The position numbers and the translations under genes are program-made. From assembly GCA_016165875.1 (NCBI GenBank), contig JABBOT010000005.1, positions 5,241,186 through 5,305,185 on the forward strand: 64,000 nt of DNA, given 5' to 3'. The notes under the pieces are model-generated. The model did no database searches. It was not told the origin of the DNA and saw only the letters and a program-made list of their open reading frames with translations. The stretch comes from Acanthopleura granulata. Taxonomy: Eukaryota > Mollusca > Polyplacophora > Chitonida > Chitonidae. Below, piece after piece: positions 1 to 13,200 of this stretch. Numbering within the stretch: the stretch's first letter is position 1; the number at the start of each line of letters is the position of its first letter.

Positions 1-375
1 ATCAGTTGTTTAATTGTCAATGGTTTAATTCTTTAATTCAGTTTCAGTAGTTGCGATTTCCAAACCCCCCCCCCCCCTCATAAGACTAACCTTCACAGTC
101 GAAAAGAAAATTTCTTGAGTAGCATGTTCAACAATAATCAGCCTAAATAGATTGAAAAAAATGTCTTACGAAAAATCAGTTTTCAAGGTATTTTTTGTGG
201 TGTATGTTGCTCTGCCCAACACAAAATATAAAACCTTTACAAATACATGTATTACTGTCTGAGATTTATCAGATGGATAAATTCCCATTTTGCATTCATG
301 GAATGATACTTGCGTATTTGTTTGAAAATTGTGGTATTTTATAACATTAATTTGCCTCTGAAAGCACACTTTTTG

Positions 376-446
376 GTGATACTTCAGGTTAATTAATGAC
401 CATGACAAGGTGACACTTCAGGTTAATTAATGACCATGACAAGGTG
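376..446 (+). repeat. 36-bp direct duplication
   Basis: Two adjacent copies of a segment containing TTCAGGTTAATTAATGACC, nearly identical. It is a recent local duplication with no coding content. Confidence 0.85.
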
Positions 447-739
447 ACATTCATGTCTTCAAGGGACTCCTGTATTGCGTGTAATTTTTATAATATCTTC
501 CAATATTTAGAGTTGTTTTGGAGTAGCTGACAGTTTTTGTGTTGCCAGCACAGCATGAAAAAGACTTAAATAGTGATCACTTTGTTGCCGCACTTTGATA
601 TCAGCAACACTTTTCATCTTTATTTTGTAACATCACATGTCAGCTACTCTTAAAAAACTCAAAATATAGAAAAATATGAAAAGTATAGGAATCATTTGAA
701 GACCTGCTAAGGTCTTAGCAGTAGCATGATGGGGTGAGA

Positions 740-800
740 TTTTACGCAGTACTGAAGAATATTTCACTTACACAGTGGCAGCGTTATGGTCCACAGGCTG
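740..800 (-). mobile_element. SINE 3' fragment
   Basis: The segment containing AATATTTCACTTACAC is the reverse complement of the conserved SINE 3' part (GTGTAAGTGAAATATT) seen in better copies at 34568 and 35185. Only this piece is recognisable. Confidence 0.6.
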
Positions 801-1142
801 CTGGCAGATTGACACTTTAATAGGATCACCTGTATTTGTCGACACACTTTTAATATTGGTAAAACTTTCTTCTCAGTAACGGCACATTTTAAAGGGTGAC
901 AACTCATTAAATTGCCCATCATGCTTTGCAGGCTACTAATAATAATCCCAGAATATAGAAAAATATAGGAAAATGGAACAAATATAGGAAGTACTGGAGT
1001 CACTTGATGGCCAGTTTTGGTTTCGTGTTTTTATCTAGATAGAAGATGAAAATGGGCGTCAGGTTTATATTGCTTTAAAAAGCATTGTACACCAAAGTTG
1101 TACATGATATTTGAGTGTTGCTTGTTTATTTTCTACTTTCAG

Positions 1143-1202
1143 CTCAATCCGTGCCACCAAAGCCAGTGAGCATACAACAGTTGTAGCCGTGACAAAAAAA
1201 TA
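1143..1202 (+). CDS. PDE8: PDE8 exon a: end of REC-like region
   Basis: The exon follows a pyrimidine-rich acceptor (CTACTTTCAG) and ends at GTAAGT. It reads [19 protein letters not shown], a close match to the end of the receiver-like region of animal PDE8. One base at its start completes a codon from an upstream exon outside the window, and two bases (TA) carry into the next exon. Confidence 0.93.
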
Positions 1203-4200
1203 GTAAGTATACCACTCGTTTTACACTTTTGGATTATTATATTGTAGAAATAAGGGGCCCTCAAGGGGGTTTCTCAGGTGATGACATTGTTCTGACTTGA
1301 TGCAGGCCCTGTGTTTGGATCCAACTCTCACTCGTTTGATGAGAGCTTTTAATCAGGAACTTTGTCAGGTAGTGTAGTGTGGAAAACCCAAGCAAATACA
1401 TAAATAAATAGATAAACAAATAAATAAATGAAGCGGAAATTTCATACATGCAAGAAAACAGTTAATGTTACCTCTTTGGCCACTACTGAACTCTTGGGGT
1501 ACCAATCAGCATTTCTCAGTGGGAACGGAGATAAAGCTATGGCCTTATTGGTTGCTGGCTGTAATGTTAAATTGTCATCAAATGTTGTGCTGTAGGTCAC
1601 ATGGCAGGCTGGATTGTTTTCCTGTGTCATGACATAATACAGACATGGGTGTTGTCATTGAAGGGCATTGTTTCCTCTGTCAATATCATACTCTCCTGAC
1701 TCTACATTTGTGCTTTGGTTGAACTTTATACGATGATAAATGGTCAGACTGAACTGGTTGTTCCATTGCACACTGGCCTGTCAACAGGGGTAATTTTAAC
1801 ATATCAATCACATAAGGGAATAAGCTAGAAATTTGTGAATGAAAATAAGGTTATGCAGAGCAGTGAAGCTTGTTTTCTTGTGCGTCCCAGCAGAAGAATA
1901 TACCCAGCCAACACTGGCTTTGAAGTCAGATGTTTTGCATGCTGCCATCAGGTACAATTCGTGAAAATTGATTTCCTCTCATTAATGTCTAATATAGGAC
2001 TGAGTGTTCCCGTTGACTAAAGTCTCTGATAACCCTAAACATACATGCATAATGATTCGATCAGAGAGAACCAATTAGTTCTGTGGAAAGGCAAAGAAAA
2101 CAGTAGGTAACATGAAGAATATGGCAGATGAAATACTGTTCAACACTATTCAGAAAAAAAAGTGCGATTTATTTCATTATAATTTTTGTCGACCATGTCG
2201 GTTGTATTCGAAACATTGCATTCTGTGGTGGCCATTATCTGACCATATTGTGACCACTTAGGTCATATCGAGTTATATTGCCTCTTTATCTACATAGGCC
2301 ACTGGACATTTATCTATGTGGAGCTATATGTATATGAAGGCATTTCCCAAATAGACCTTGAAAGAGACAATCTCAAACAAACAGACGAACCCCCCCCCCA
2401 AAAATGAATAAATAAGAAAAAAGCTGGTCCATGATATTTAAAAAGCAAAACTTACTCAGTTGCTAAAAAACTTAATAAATACATGATTAGAACAGTGCCT
2501 AAAGATCTTTCATCAGACATATAATTCGAGATCATGTGGGAATGATACATCTTTCTGGACAATGAGTTTTGAACGCTGGTGATCATAATGGGAATGATAC
2601 ATCTTTCTGGACAATGAGTTTGGTATGCTGGTGATCATGATGGTTGAGGTGTTTATTTATCTGGCCTGTAACTGTCTGGCAAGGAGAACAGGTCAGCGGC
2701 ACGTGAAAGACAGATTACCTTTCACTAAGCGGATTGGTTCAGATTTGTATCTGCCAGTTCTGATCACAGTTGAGTTTATTCAGAGCAGATCGTCTTCATT
2801 CCTTGTGTTATCTTCAAGACCTGGAGTGTTACTGCCAATACTCTGATCTGCATAGCAAGCTGAAATGATAAGGCTTTTACACATAGACTGCTAGGAGAGG
2901 TTTTGGCAGACTGTGCTAGGTTGCAGATGATCCTGTATACCATGAGTGTCACCACCATGGCTAGTAGCTGACTTAAGCATCTAGTTCTGGGTACTGACGT
3001 GTGCAGTGAGGCATTTTTTATGTATTGTAATCCTTCAAAAGATTTTCCTGAAACTTTTACATGAGATTATATCCCATTGACAGCAATCTTTCTGTTGAAA
3101 GACCTAGTTTCGTACAGTCTTATTTGTGTCTTTCAAAATTGATATTAACTTTTTGAAAAATGTGATTTGTTTACTTGATACATTAGGCAGATGTTTGAAT
3201 TGAAATCAGTATGGGATCAGTGTTTATGTATAATGAAGCACTTTGGTGTTGCCTGTAATAATAAGATATATCCTCATGAACAGTTCTGGTTTGTTTACTT
3301 TCCATGCAGGCAAATGCATTAAAGATAAACATGTAGTTTTATTGTCACAAGGTTTCCAATTATCAGCATGCAAAGGTTTTTCAGCAGTCCGGTCAAGTCA
3401 ATGAAGCGTTGTTAAATTTGTCCCCATCACATTGCCTGTGGCAACCATATTCTTTCACGTTGTTGTTGTCATAATATTGAAGCTTTTTCCAGCTATAAAT
3501 AGCATATCTCACTTCCGGGCAGCCTGGAAAACCTTTGAAAACGTTGGCTTGAAACTCATTTGTTGTGATGGCGTCAAAATGAGCGACGATGTTCATTTGT
3601 GTGTGTGTGGCAACATCTTTGTCCTTCATACCCGCTCAATATCCTGTCGTCGTGACAACCAATATCTGCTCGATTTATGAAGTGACTTAAGAGGCCCTCT
3701 GTTATTCCCCAAAGACTGCTCCTTCAGCCGTAAATAATTTTTCTGGAAAACTCGAAAACAGGCACATGTGGTCCAAATTTTTTTTTTGATAGTTTTCAAG
3801 GAAAATAAAAAAATATACTAATCTTGTGGTGGAAGGGAAAATTTCAGGTGAAAAATTTTCAGGAAAAAGGTGCATTCCATAAACCCATGTATTATGCAAA
3901 AATTAATTCCAATTTCCAAGAAATTAATGCTCGAAAGACTTTGTTGTCTATAATTTGTGGTTTGTGATCCATATTTTACTTAAAAATTGAAATCTCACAT
4001 TTAATTATTAGATTAGTACCTTCATTTTCGTCATTGATCACAGGAGAACAAATATGTGTCACACACTGAAATGAATTATATATTCCTCTTTGGACAGAAT
4101 TGTCATATTGGGCAGACATGTCTTCTCCAGAAAAAGTGGATATGTCTGATAGCCATGAGTATAAACATAAATACACTTATTTTCTAAACTATTATTAGAA

Positions 4201-7200
4201 ACCAATGTCAGAAGAAACCATAGAGCTTGGGAAGGTAAATCTCTGATCTGTGCAAATCTGATTTTCAGAACTATTTCAGTGCTGAGAAGCCAATGTGAGA
4301 AGAATCCATATAACTGGGTGGACATCTCTGATATATGCAAGATTTAAATCAAAATATAATGGTTTAAGTATAGTTTAATGGAAATCTACAAGTCCTGGGT
4401 TTGAAATTTGCGCAGTGTGAAATACGGACTTTAAAGCCCACTTTACTGTTAAAGTAGTTTTTTTTATGTATTTCATTTTGTACTGCTGTCTTTTGTTCAT
4501 TTTCAACTGAGAAGAAACATCAGAAAGTCCCAGTGGACATTTGGATACGTTTCAACGTTTCCCTCACACATCATTTGATACATCTATAATTTCCAAGGAA
4601 TAATCGAACCTAGGAGGAAACGTTTCCATGACCCACAAGCTCTTAATTGCCTTCAGTTTTTCGGAAAGGCTGAGCTGATTGGAAAATTGCATGATAAAGA
4701 CGCTATGGAAAAACTGGCTGTATAACCGCGGCTGAGCCTTGGCATTTGCCCATTGCTATCTGTACAAGTACATCGATCCATACCACAGTTAATTATGCTG
4801 TCTGTAGCTACATTGAACTGCTTGTTCAACTGATTTATGTGGACTTTGGCAGACTGGGGTGGAATATAGGGTGGTCAGTCAACCTGTCACTTCATCAGTT
4901 AATCAGACTGTAGTTCTGGTTAGATTATTCCCTCAATGAGTTCATCCACATAGATATATATGTGACCCGATTTGTTGTTAACAAGACAGCTTACGGTTAG
5001 TATTGTTTCTCAAAACGGTAGATTAACACTATCTGGATGTTTCCAAATTCTGTGCAGTTCTGATAACAGTATTTTGTCTAGCTGGTCTCCAGATGATGTA
5101 AAATGTTTTTATCCAGATTTCTGCTGTGATTGTTCGTTGACATGGTGTAAATGTGCATGTCCAGAAGATGGGAAGTCGGACTGATACATGTGCAGGATAC
5201 ACCCTGCAGTCTTAAAGGGCCACTAGCGTGGTTTGTAGAATATAACAAAAGAGAATTATCTGATGGAAATTAAAACTACAGGATATAGTGCACATGTTCT
5301 AGTTTGCCTGACATGAGTATCTTGTAATTTCGGTTTATTCAAGTCATGATATGCAGCTTGTGCCATCTCTGTGCGAAAATAGTAAGATTGAAAACGTACA
5401 GTGTAAATTAACTTGCTTTCATGGACAGAAGGTCGACTTTTAAGTACAAGTAAAGACATTTTGATATGTCATTGGATTATAAACTGAAAACGTAAATGTA
5501 CCCTGTCAGTTGTTCTTTAATTCAGAAGTGCATTATTGGCTTTACCATGTATTGTAACGTCACCTTATTTCATGATGTGACTTTGCTGATACTGTCTTGT
5601 CAGTTTTTGTTGTAAAACTGTCCCTATTGCAGGAATGGTGTTTGGAAGGGTAGGCCTACATGGTAACATCTCTGGTCAGAACAAAACACCTAAGGAAGTT
5701 ACACAAAGTACCTTTTGGATGAAATTGCCATAATAAGTTTAACAAATCACAAAATACATGTACTAATTATCACAATTTGGGAAGTTTATCAGAATGTACC
5801 AAGTTTTAATGTTGCTGTTGTTGTTAGGTGTTGTAGAAGATTTAATCAACAAGGATAGAAGGTTTGTACCCTTATATAGCCTTGTGCTCTTAAACTACTG
5901 CACAGGTCACCACTGGTGTCAGATGTACATGTATTAACTGTTTAGAGCACAGTTGCATTTCGAAACCATTTCTAGTGGCCCAATTTGCATATTAGTTTAC
6001 CTTCGTTAAAAGTGCTTATTCTCTGTTGCAACCTGCCAGCACTGCATATGAAGCATTTAAGTAACAGACACATGACAAGGGAGCTAATAAGTATCTTTGG
6101 CTGGATATGATATGGCTGTGAGAATTGTCTCCCTTTATGAACATTTAATCTGGATAATGAAATCGTGACATAGTCTGTCTCTCATTTCATCAGATGACAT
6201 TCACATATCGAATAAGATTTTAAATTTCAGCTTTCAAAAACTTAAAATATTAAGTTTTTATGAAAAAAGAAGTAAATATTGAAGTCCCCTATTAGAGGTG
6301 ACAACATGTAGCATTATAATGTGCAATGACTTGTATTCAAGAGCATATCTGGGTACCAAAAGTTATATTTCCGTATTCCACTGCAGAATGGCCAGCAAAA
6401 GGTTAAAAATGTTGGATTTTCATATAAATGTCACCTCACAAAAATAGAACACGTGGGAAATAAGTATTGTTCAACTATTTTGTTGCGGTGTTGAGACATT
6501 CGGGAATTTAATACAGGTAAGCTTTTCCCAAACTGTTGCAATGTATCATTCATAATAACTCGAGAAGTGACTAACACATTTCCCAATACAGCCATGGAAT
6601 TCATAGCAGACTGTCCACAAAAACTGAAGTGAAAACTTTGTCTTATGTCTATGAAATTCAAGCGTAGGAAATCTTAATTTGTTTTCTGTTTGTTTCAGTC
6701 AAAGTGACAAAGAAGAACCCTCAGTATTACCTCTTATAAATGCAGGCTTCAGCAGGGTAAGTCTCCTGCATCAGCGTGTCACATTCCAGAAATATTGCGC
6801 ATTATTTTTGGGTCCAAAAAACATTAATCCAGACAGGCTTCTTAAAAAGAAATTGTTTTGTAAAATTATATTTTATACAACTGACTTGATTTATGCTGCG
6901 GAATTCAAATAACACTGCATGATTTTCCCATAATTTAATTATTTTGTTGTTACATGCAGGTCCCAGCAATTGCTTATTATGAATTATTATGAATATGTCC
7001 AACATATTCACCTGTGGGTTTTGAAAGCCTCACTTCTTTCTAATTTTTATGGCTGTAATGATATTATGTCCTTGTGAGCTTGGGTGATTGAGTATGGCAC
7101 TGAAGAACAAAAGTGTGCTTTGCGTTTGACAGCGCTACTCAGAGAACGCCAATGTTGGGGCGTGCATGAACGAGTTGATGTTTATAGAACATGGAGAAGT

Positions 7201-10200
7201 CAGGTCTCAGCTTAAGCTCCAAGCTTGTGCCGCCCTCTTCACCGCATTGGAACACACCTCAGACTCCGTCGAAATTACCAATGAGGACCATGAAATACAG
7301 GTGAGTTCACGAGAAAATAATCTATGCTGCTGACGAAGGTGTAGTCGTTTGTTCAGGGGTGTTAACTAAGGCATCCTCATAGTGTCAGTCTCACATGTTT
7401 GTTTTAATATCATTACATATCCAGACGTCTTAAAAGTCTTGACAGAAAGTACTGATTTATTGGTTTAGTGATTGTAATTGAAGCTCTACGATTGGGTTCC
7501 CTAGGTATCATTTTCAACTGTGACTAAGTTCAGTTTGTCATTCTCTCTGTCAGTCTGCCTGTCTGTGTGTCCGTTGGTCTGTTACTCAGGCTTTTGGCAC
7601 AGTTACTGCAGAGATTCGGAGTGCAAGAAGACATGATATCTAATATACTGTGAATATCACTAATTTGTTGTTTTTCTGTGGCTACCATGGCAAGAGGGTT
7701 CAACAGTTGCACCAGTATGATTTTGTTATTGCAGTACATAAATCCCGCCCATGAACGGTTGCTAGGTTACCGTGCTGATGAGATGCTGGGTAAAGATGCC
7801 CAAGATTTTTGTCAAAGTGATAAAAATAAACCCGATCTACAGGAAACAATAAATGGGCAGCTTAAAAAAGGAAAGGTGAGTGACTAGAGGAGACAAGATT
7901 AGTAGAGAGGATTGATGAGTGACTAGTGACGAGTGGAGACAAGATTAGTAGAGAGGATTGGTGAGTGACTAGTGACGAGAGGAGACAAGATTAGTAGAGA
8001 GGATTGGTGAGTGACTAGTGACGAGAGGAGACAAGATTAGTAGAGAGGTTTGGTGAGTGACTAGTGACGAGAGGAGACAAGATAGTAGAGAGGATTGGTG
8101 AGTGACTAGTGACGAGAGGAGACAAGATAGTAGAGAGGATTGGTGAGTGACTGATGATGAGAGGAGACAAGATAGTAGAGAGGATTGGGGAGTGACTAGT
8201 GACAAGAGGAGACAAGATAGTAGAGAGGATTGGTGAGTGACTAGTGACGAGAGGAGACAAGATAGTAGAGAGGATTGGTGAGTGACTGATGATGAGAGGA
8301 GACAAGATTAGTAGAGAGGATTGGTGAGTGACTAGTGACGAGAGGAGACAAGATTAGTAGAGAGGATTGGTGAGTGACTAGTGACGAGAGGAGACAAGAT
8401 TAGTAGAGAGGATTGGTGAGTGATTAGTGACGAGAGGGGACAAGATTAGTAGAGAGGATTGGTGAGTTACTAGTGACGAGAGGAGACAAGATTAGTAGAG
8501 AGTTATGGTGAGTGACTAGTGACGAGAGGAGACAAGATTAGTAGAGAGGATTGGTGAGTGACTAGTGACGAGAGGAGACAAGATAGTAGAGAGGATTGGT
8601 GAGTGACTAGTGATGAGAGGAGACAAGATAGTAGAGAGGATTGGTGAGTGACTGATGATGAGAGGAGACAAGATAGTAGAGAGGATTGGTGAGTGACTAG
8701 TGACGAGAGGAGACAAGGTAGTAGAGAGGATTGGTGAGTGACTAGTGACGAGAGGAGACAAGATTAGTAGAGAGGATTGGTGCGTGACTGATGATGAGAG
8801 GGGACAAGATTAGTAGAGAGGATTGGTGAGTGACTAGTGACGAGAGGAGACAAGATTAGTAGAGAGGATTGGTGAGTGACTAGTGACGAGAGGAGACAAG
8901 ATTAGTAGAGAGGATTGGTGAGTGATTAGTGACGAGAGGGGACAAGATTAGTAGAGAGGATTGGTGAGTTACTAGTGACGAGAGGAGACAAGATTAGTAG
9001 AGAGTTATGGTGAGTGACTAGTGACGAGAGGAGACAAGGTAGTAGAGAGGATTGGTGAGTGACTAGTGACGAGAGGGGACAAGATTAGTAGAGAGGATTG
9101 GTGAGTGACTAGTGACGAGAGGGGACAAGATTAGTAGAGAGGATTGGTGAGTGACTAGTGACGAGAGGAGACAAGATTAGTAGAGAGGATTGGTGAGTGA
9201 CTAGTGACGAGAGGAGACAAGATTAGTAGAGAGGATTGGTGAGTGACTAGTGACGAGAGGAGACAAGATTAGTAGAGAGGATTGGTGAGTGACTAGTGAC
9301 GAGAGGGGACAAGATTAGTAGAGAGGATTGGTGAGTGACTAGTGATGAGAGGAGACAAGATTAGTAGAGAGGATTGGCACGTACTGCTATTATTCTCTTC
9401 TATCTTTCTGTGATGTTTTGCTGTTTTTAAATCAAGACTGAATGGTTGTCAGGCAGTATGTATTTAAATAATTTATTTTAAGCATGTTATGTGGAATAAA
9501 TAATTTATGAAACAAATGTACACTTTGCTAGACAGGAATGAAATTGTCAAGGCCTTTTTTGGATTATCTTCAGAACAGTTACATGTAGAAGCTTTATAAA
9601 GTTGGGTTTTCTTTACATTGAAGTCAAAATTGCTGTTTAAATAAAAGTGTAAAATTAATTGACTTCTTGAAATGATATTGAATGGATATGATGAATATCA
9701 CTGAAAGAATATTGTCAGGGTTTTCCGGGAATATATCCAGATATGACCAAGGATTGACTTTGTGTGACGTTTTAATGAAGGAAGCGAAACTGAGTATATA
9801 CTGTACGTTGTAGCTAAGCAGGTGTGTCTGAATTACCAAACATTTCAACAAATTTCTGATGCTCTCAAAGTACATTTAAAGTGAATTCAATTTCATTACG
9901 AACTTATCTCAATATTTGCTCCAATGCAGTTGCTGTGAGTTCAAGTCCAGCTCCTGGTGGCTTCCTTGCTGGTCAAATGTGGTAAGCTCCATCAGCAACC
10001 TGCGGGTGGCAGTAGGTTTCCCATGGGCTCTGCATGGTTTCCTCCCACCATAATGCAGTGTAATTCAGATGTCTATGTTTTGAAAGGTAGCCAAGTCTTG
10101 GTATCAGGTGAAAGACTGCACACGTGTATTTGTGAATATGATTCCATTTTTGTTGGCCAGGCATGGAGTGGGTTGTGTTATGTTAGGCGCAAGTCCGGCG

Positions 10201-13200
10201 AATGTCTACAGCAGCACTGTCATATCAGTCCAGTTATATGTCAGAACAAGTAAGTTTCAGCAAACAACAGGTAATATTGGGGTGTCATAAACAGCCGGTA
10301 TGGTTTTCCTACATAATGTGCGACTCAAAGGCCTTCATGCACTATGAGGCAGACAAGTGTTGGTGGACTTCGAAGTTAACTTGTTTTTGAGGTTCTAGGG
10401 AAGGGCTACTTTGTGACCTTTGCCTTCAGCGTTTGGGAGGAGAAAAACTGTACCAGAAATAGTGGGCGAAATGTGGATTGGTTTTCTCCCACTTGTGCGT
10501 TGGCGCGTGTAAACACCTAATACGGCAAGGTGGCAACTTCCTTATACTCGTTCAGCATAGCCCAAAAACTCGGCCAATTCAGTTTGCATGAATGTGGTTT
10601 GTGAGGGAAAATCTGCGTCAAAAAAACAAGAAATCAATACTGTTGAACTGAAAACACATAAGAGCAAAAAAAAAGTGTAACAGCTTTGCTGTTTTTACAA
10701 CTAATTTGCTAAATTCCACTTCGGTGATGTTGACTCCCACGTTGATTGTTTTTTGCAAGGATTAAACTTAATTTACTTTGAAGAAGCCAGCAATATTACA
10801 AACGGGATTTATTTAACCTCGTCCAGCCTAAGTTACTCCAGGTTACATAGTATTTTAAAAGTAAAAATAGCTGTTTGAGAGAAATCTTTAGCCTGCAGAA
10901 GTGACGTAAACTCAGTGATGCCCTGAATAATGTGTTCAGCAAAGAAGAATTTGCTCTTTATTGGTTTCGATTCCATCGGTCACTGTTGCTGTGATGACTA
11001 ATTTGTTTGTACACCTGAATGTATCACAAAGCTGTCTTTTGTAAAATAATCTGGAATTAAATTCCTTTCGCTATTCCTTCTGCATTTAAAAGGTATCTCC
11101 ATCTACAGATGGGAGAATGGGTTAAGGTGGCGGAGAAGGGGTGCACACTAGCTCAGTTGGTTTAAGTGGTGACTCGCTACAGCTCTCATGGATGCCAGAA
11201 TTCAGTTCTCGCTGTTTCTGCTGACACTTTCTCAGGTTTCGTGTTGACAAAGGCCTGAGGATTACTGTGGCACTTCACAGTTTACCCCGCCCACCTGGCC
11301 TTGCTCACATACATGTGTATACAAGAAGAATTCATGAGTGCGGCTTTAAGCAACTGTCCGTTAGTGAGTGGACCCATCTTTGGTAAAACCACAAGGAGAT
11401 TTTTTGTGCAAGCTGTACATTAAGTGTCTTATTTTTATTTAACAGTGTCGTGTATATTATTAATATGATTCTTAAACATACATGCATCTGCTTAGTTTAT
11501 GATCTAAACTGTGCGTTTGATTTGGTTTCAGTAAACTTCGTCATTATGTGTCTGTCCGTTGTTCACCTTCTGAAGTACCTCATCATTTAGACCGCTTTAA
11601 AGACCTCGAGCTCAACTTGATGGCCAATGGTAAGTCAACTCACAAACATGTAAACAAGAAACCCTTTGCTCGGTTTTGTCTTTCCTTCTCTCTGACCAGT
11701 TTATGACCTTGGGTTAATTTAATTCACCAACATTTCCATGGTTTAGGTACTTTATATATACATATGTATTTGTTACAGCTGTTCATACTCCTGATACATG
11801 TACATGGTTTCTTTGAGACTAAGCCTGTTTTTAACCCTTGGGTTAAAGCTTTAAACTGTGTATAGATGTTGTATACTAACCCGTGTGTTGATCTGGTAAA
11901 ATATGGAAATGTTTTTACCGTTTGGTTTGGGTACATGGTGTAGGAATCTTGGCAGTAAGACACTTGGTGTGAAGCCACTAGCAAACCCAACAGGGTTGAG
12001 TTCTGTCCTCTAAATGAAGTGGTAAATATCCATAAATTGTTCACAAATATGCATTTATAGTACCAAAGAAATATGACCCCTGGGCAGTATAGAATGGATA
12101 TGCCATGGAATGCCTTGATTGGCACATCTAAGAAAACAATCATTTTATGATGTTCCTAGGATGATTTTAATTGGTACAATGTACAGTGCTGAGATCTTCT
12201 ATTCCTAGATCATGTCGATCTGAGTAATTTCAGAAGTGCTCCGACTTTAAGAAAGATTAAGTGATAAGCACATGTAATGAACTTTGAACTCTGGTTTACA
12301 GAGTGCATCTGGGAAGTGCAGACCATTACCGTGTCGAAAAAATATATTTCTACATTACTTTTAATTGTTTGTGTAATACATTTTTGTGAACTTTTTTGGA
12401 AAGCATATCTATATATATATACTTTGTTACATATAAACTTTCTTTGAAGTAGTTACAATATTTACCTGCATATATACTTTCTTTATACCTTTCCCCCACC
12501 CTCTCTCCCCCTCTCAGTGACTGTTCATGACTATATATAAAGCTTGGTTGTGCTCTTTCCCCTACCTGGATCTTGCTGCTGACTGCCAGAGCTTCATGGC
12601 AATGGGCAGATTCTCTATCGTCCATTTAGGAAAGGCTCCATTGACATTCAATCCCTCTGTAGCATCGATGGTCAGTCAGTCTGTCTGCCCGTCTTCTTGT
12701 CTGTCTGTTTGTTGACAGTGCTGTCGTGCGTTTAGTTTCTCACTCATTGGCTGAAACTACACAATAAATTTCCCAGTAAAGACTGGTCTGATTCGAATGC
12801 TTGTTTTATTAACACACTTTGTTTTAGTTAAGAGCTTGTATACCTGTTGGTTTACTTACAGATGCATGCTTTTAAGCAGTGCAATGCAAAGTGTTGCGAA
12901 GAACAAAATTATGTTAATAGGCAACAACTACCTGAATACTGTTACACACAGTAATGCAGAATGTGATGTTTTTGTTTAATCCAAATAAGCTTCATATATA
13001 ATATGTATTTTTGGTTTGTAGTTTCTACTTTCTTTGCATATATGTGCTCTGCTGTACGGATAATTAGCATCAGTATGTACACCCTTTAGGATTTGGTAGT
13101 TGGCTGCAGTACTGCATTGTAAGCCATAGCTTCAGCACACTTCATACTGTTCATTTAGTTATTATGAAAACGCTTATGTTGATGACTGGTTTACAATTTG

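Larger units (their letters stand above)
1..1142. other. PDE8 intron, upstream part
   Basis: This is the 3' part of the intron preceding the first visible exon. It holds a C-run at 65-77, a 36-bp direct duplication at about 376-446, and a minus-strand SINE scrap near 740-800. I found no exon matching the missing PDE8 N-terminus. Confidence 0.7.
1203..6698 (+). other. PDE8 intron of 5.5 kb
   Basis: The intron contains an AAATA-type repeat tail at about 1395-1432, a 50-bp duplication at 2538-2640, and otherwise AT-rich DNA. The small reading frames in it have no splice sites or recognisable motifs. Confidence 0.75.

Noticed and set aside
7969..8761. Minus-strand frames encoding repeated [13 protein letters not shown] units
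   Set aside because: They arise mechanically from the 45-46 bp array. Frames break where unit length changes, and there is no splice or start support.
7876..9376. CRISPR array
   Set aside because: Units are contiguous tandem repeats without unique spacers, in an animal intron.
11146..11220. Possible tRNA gene (good A box)
   Set aside because: The B box is weak and I could not form a cloverleaf with acceptor and anticodon stems; an old SINE head is more likely.
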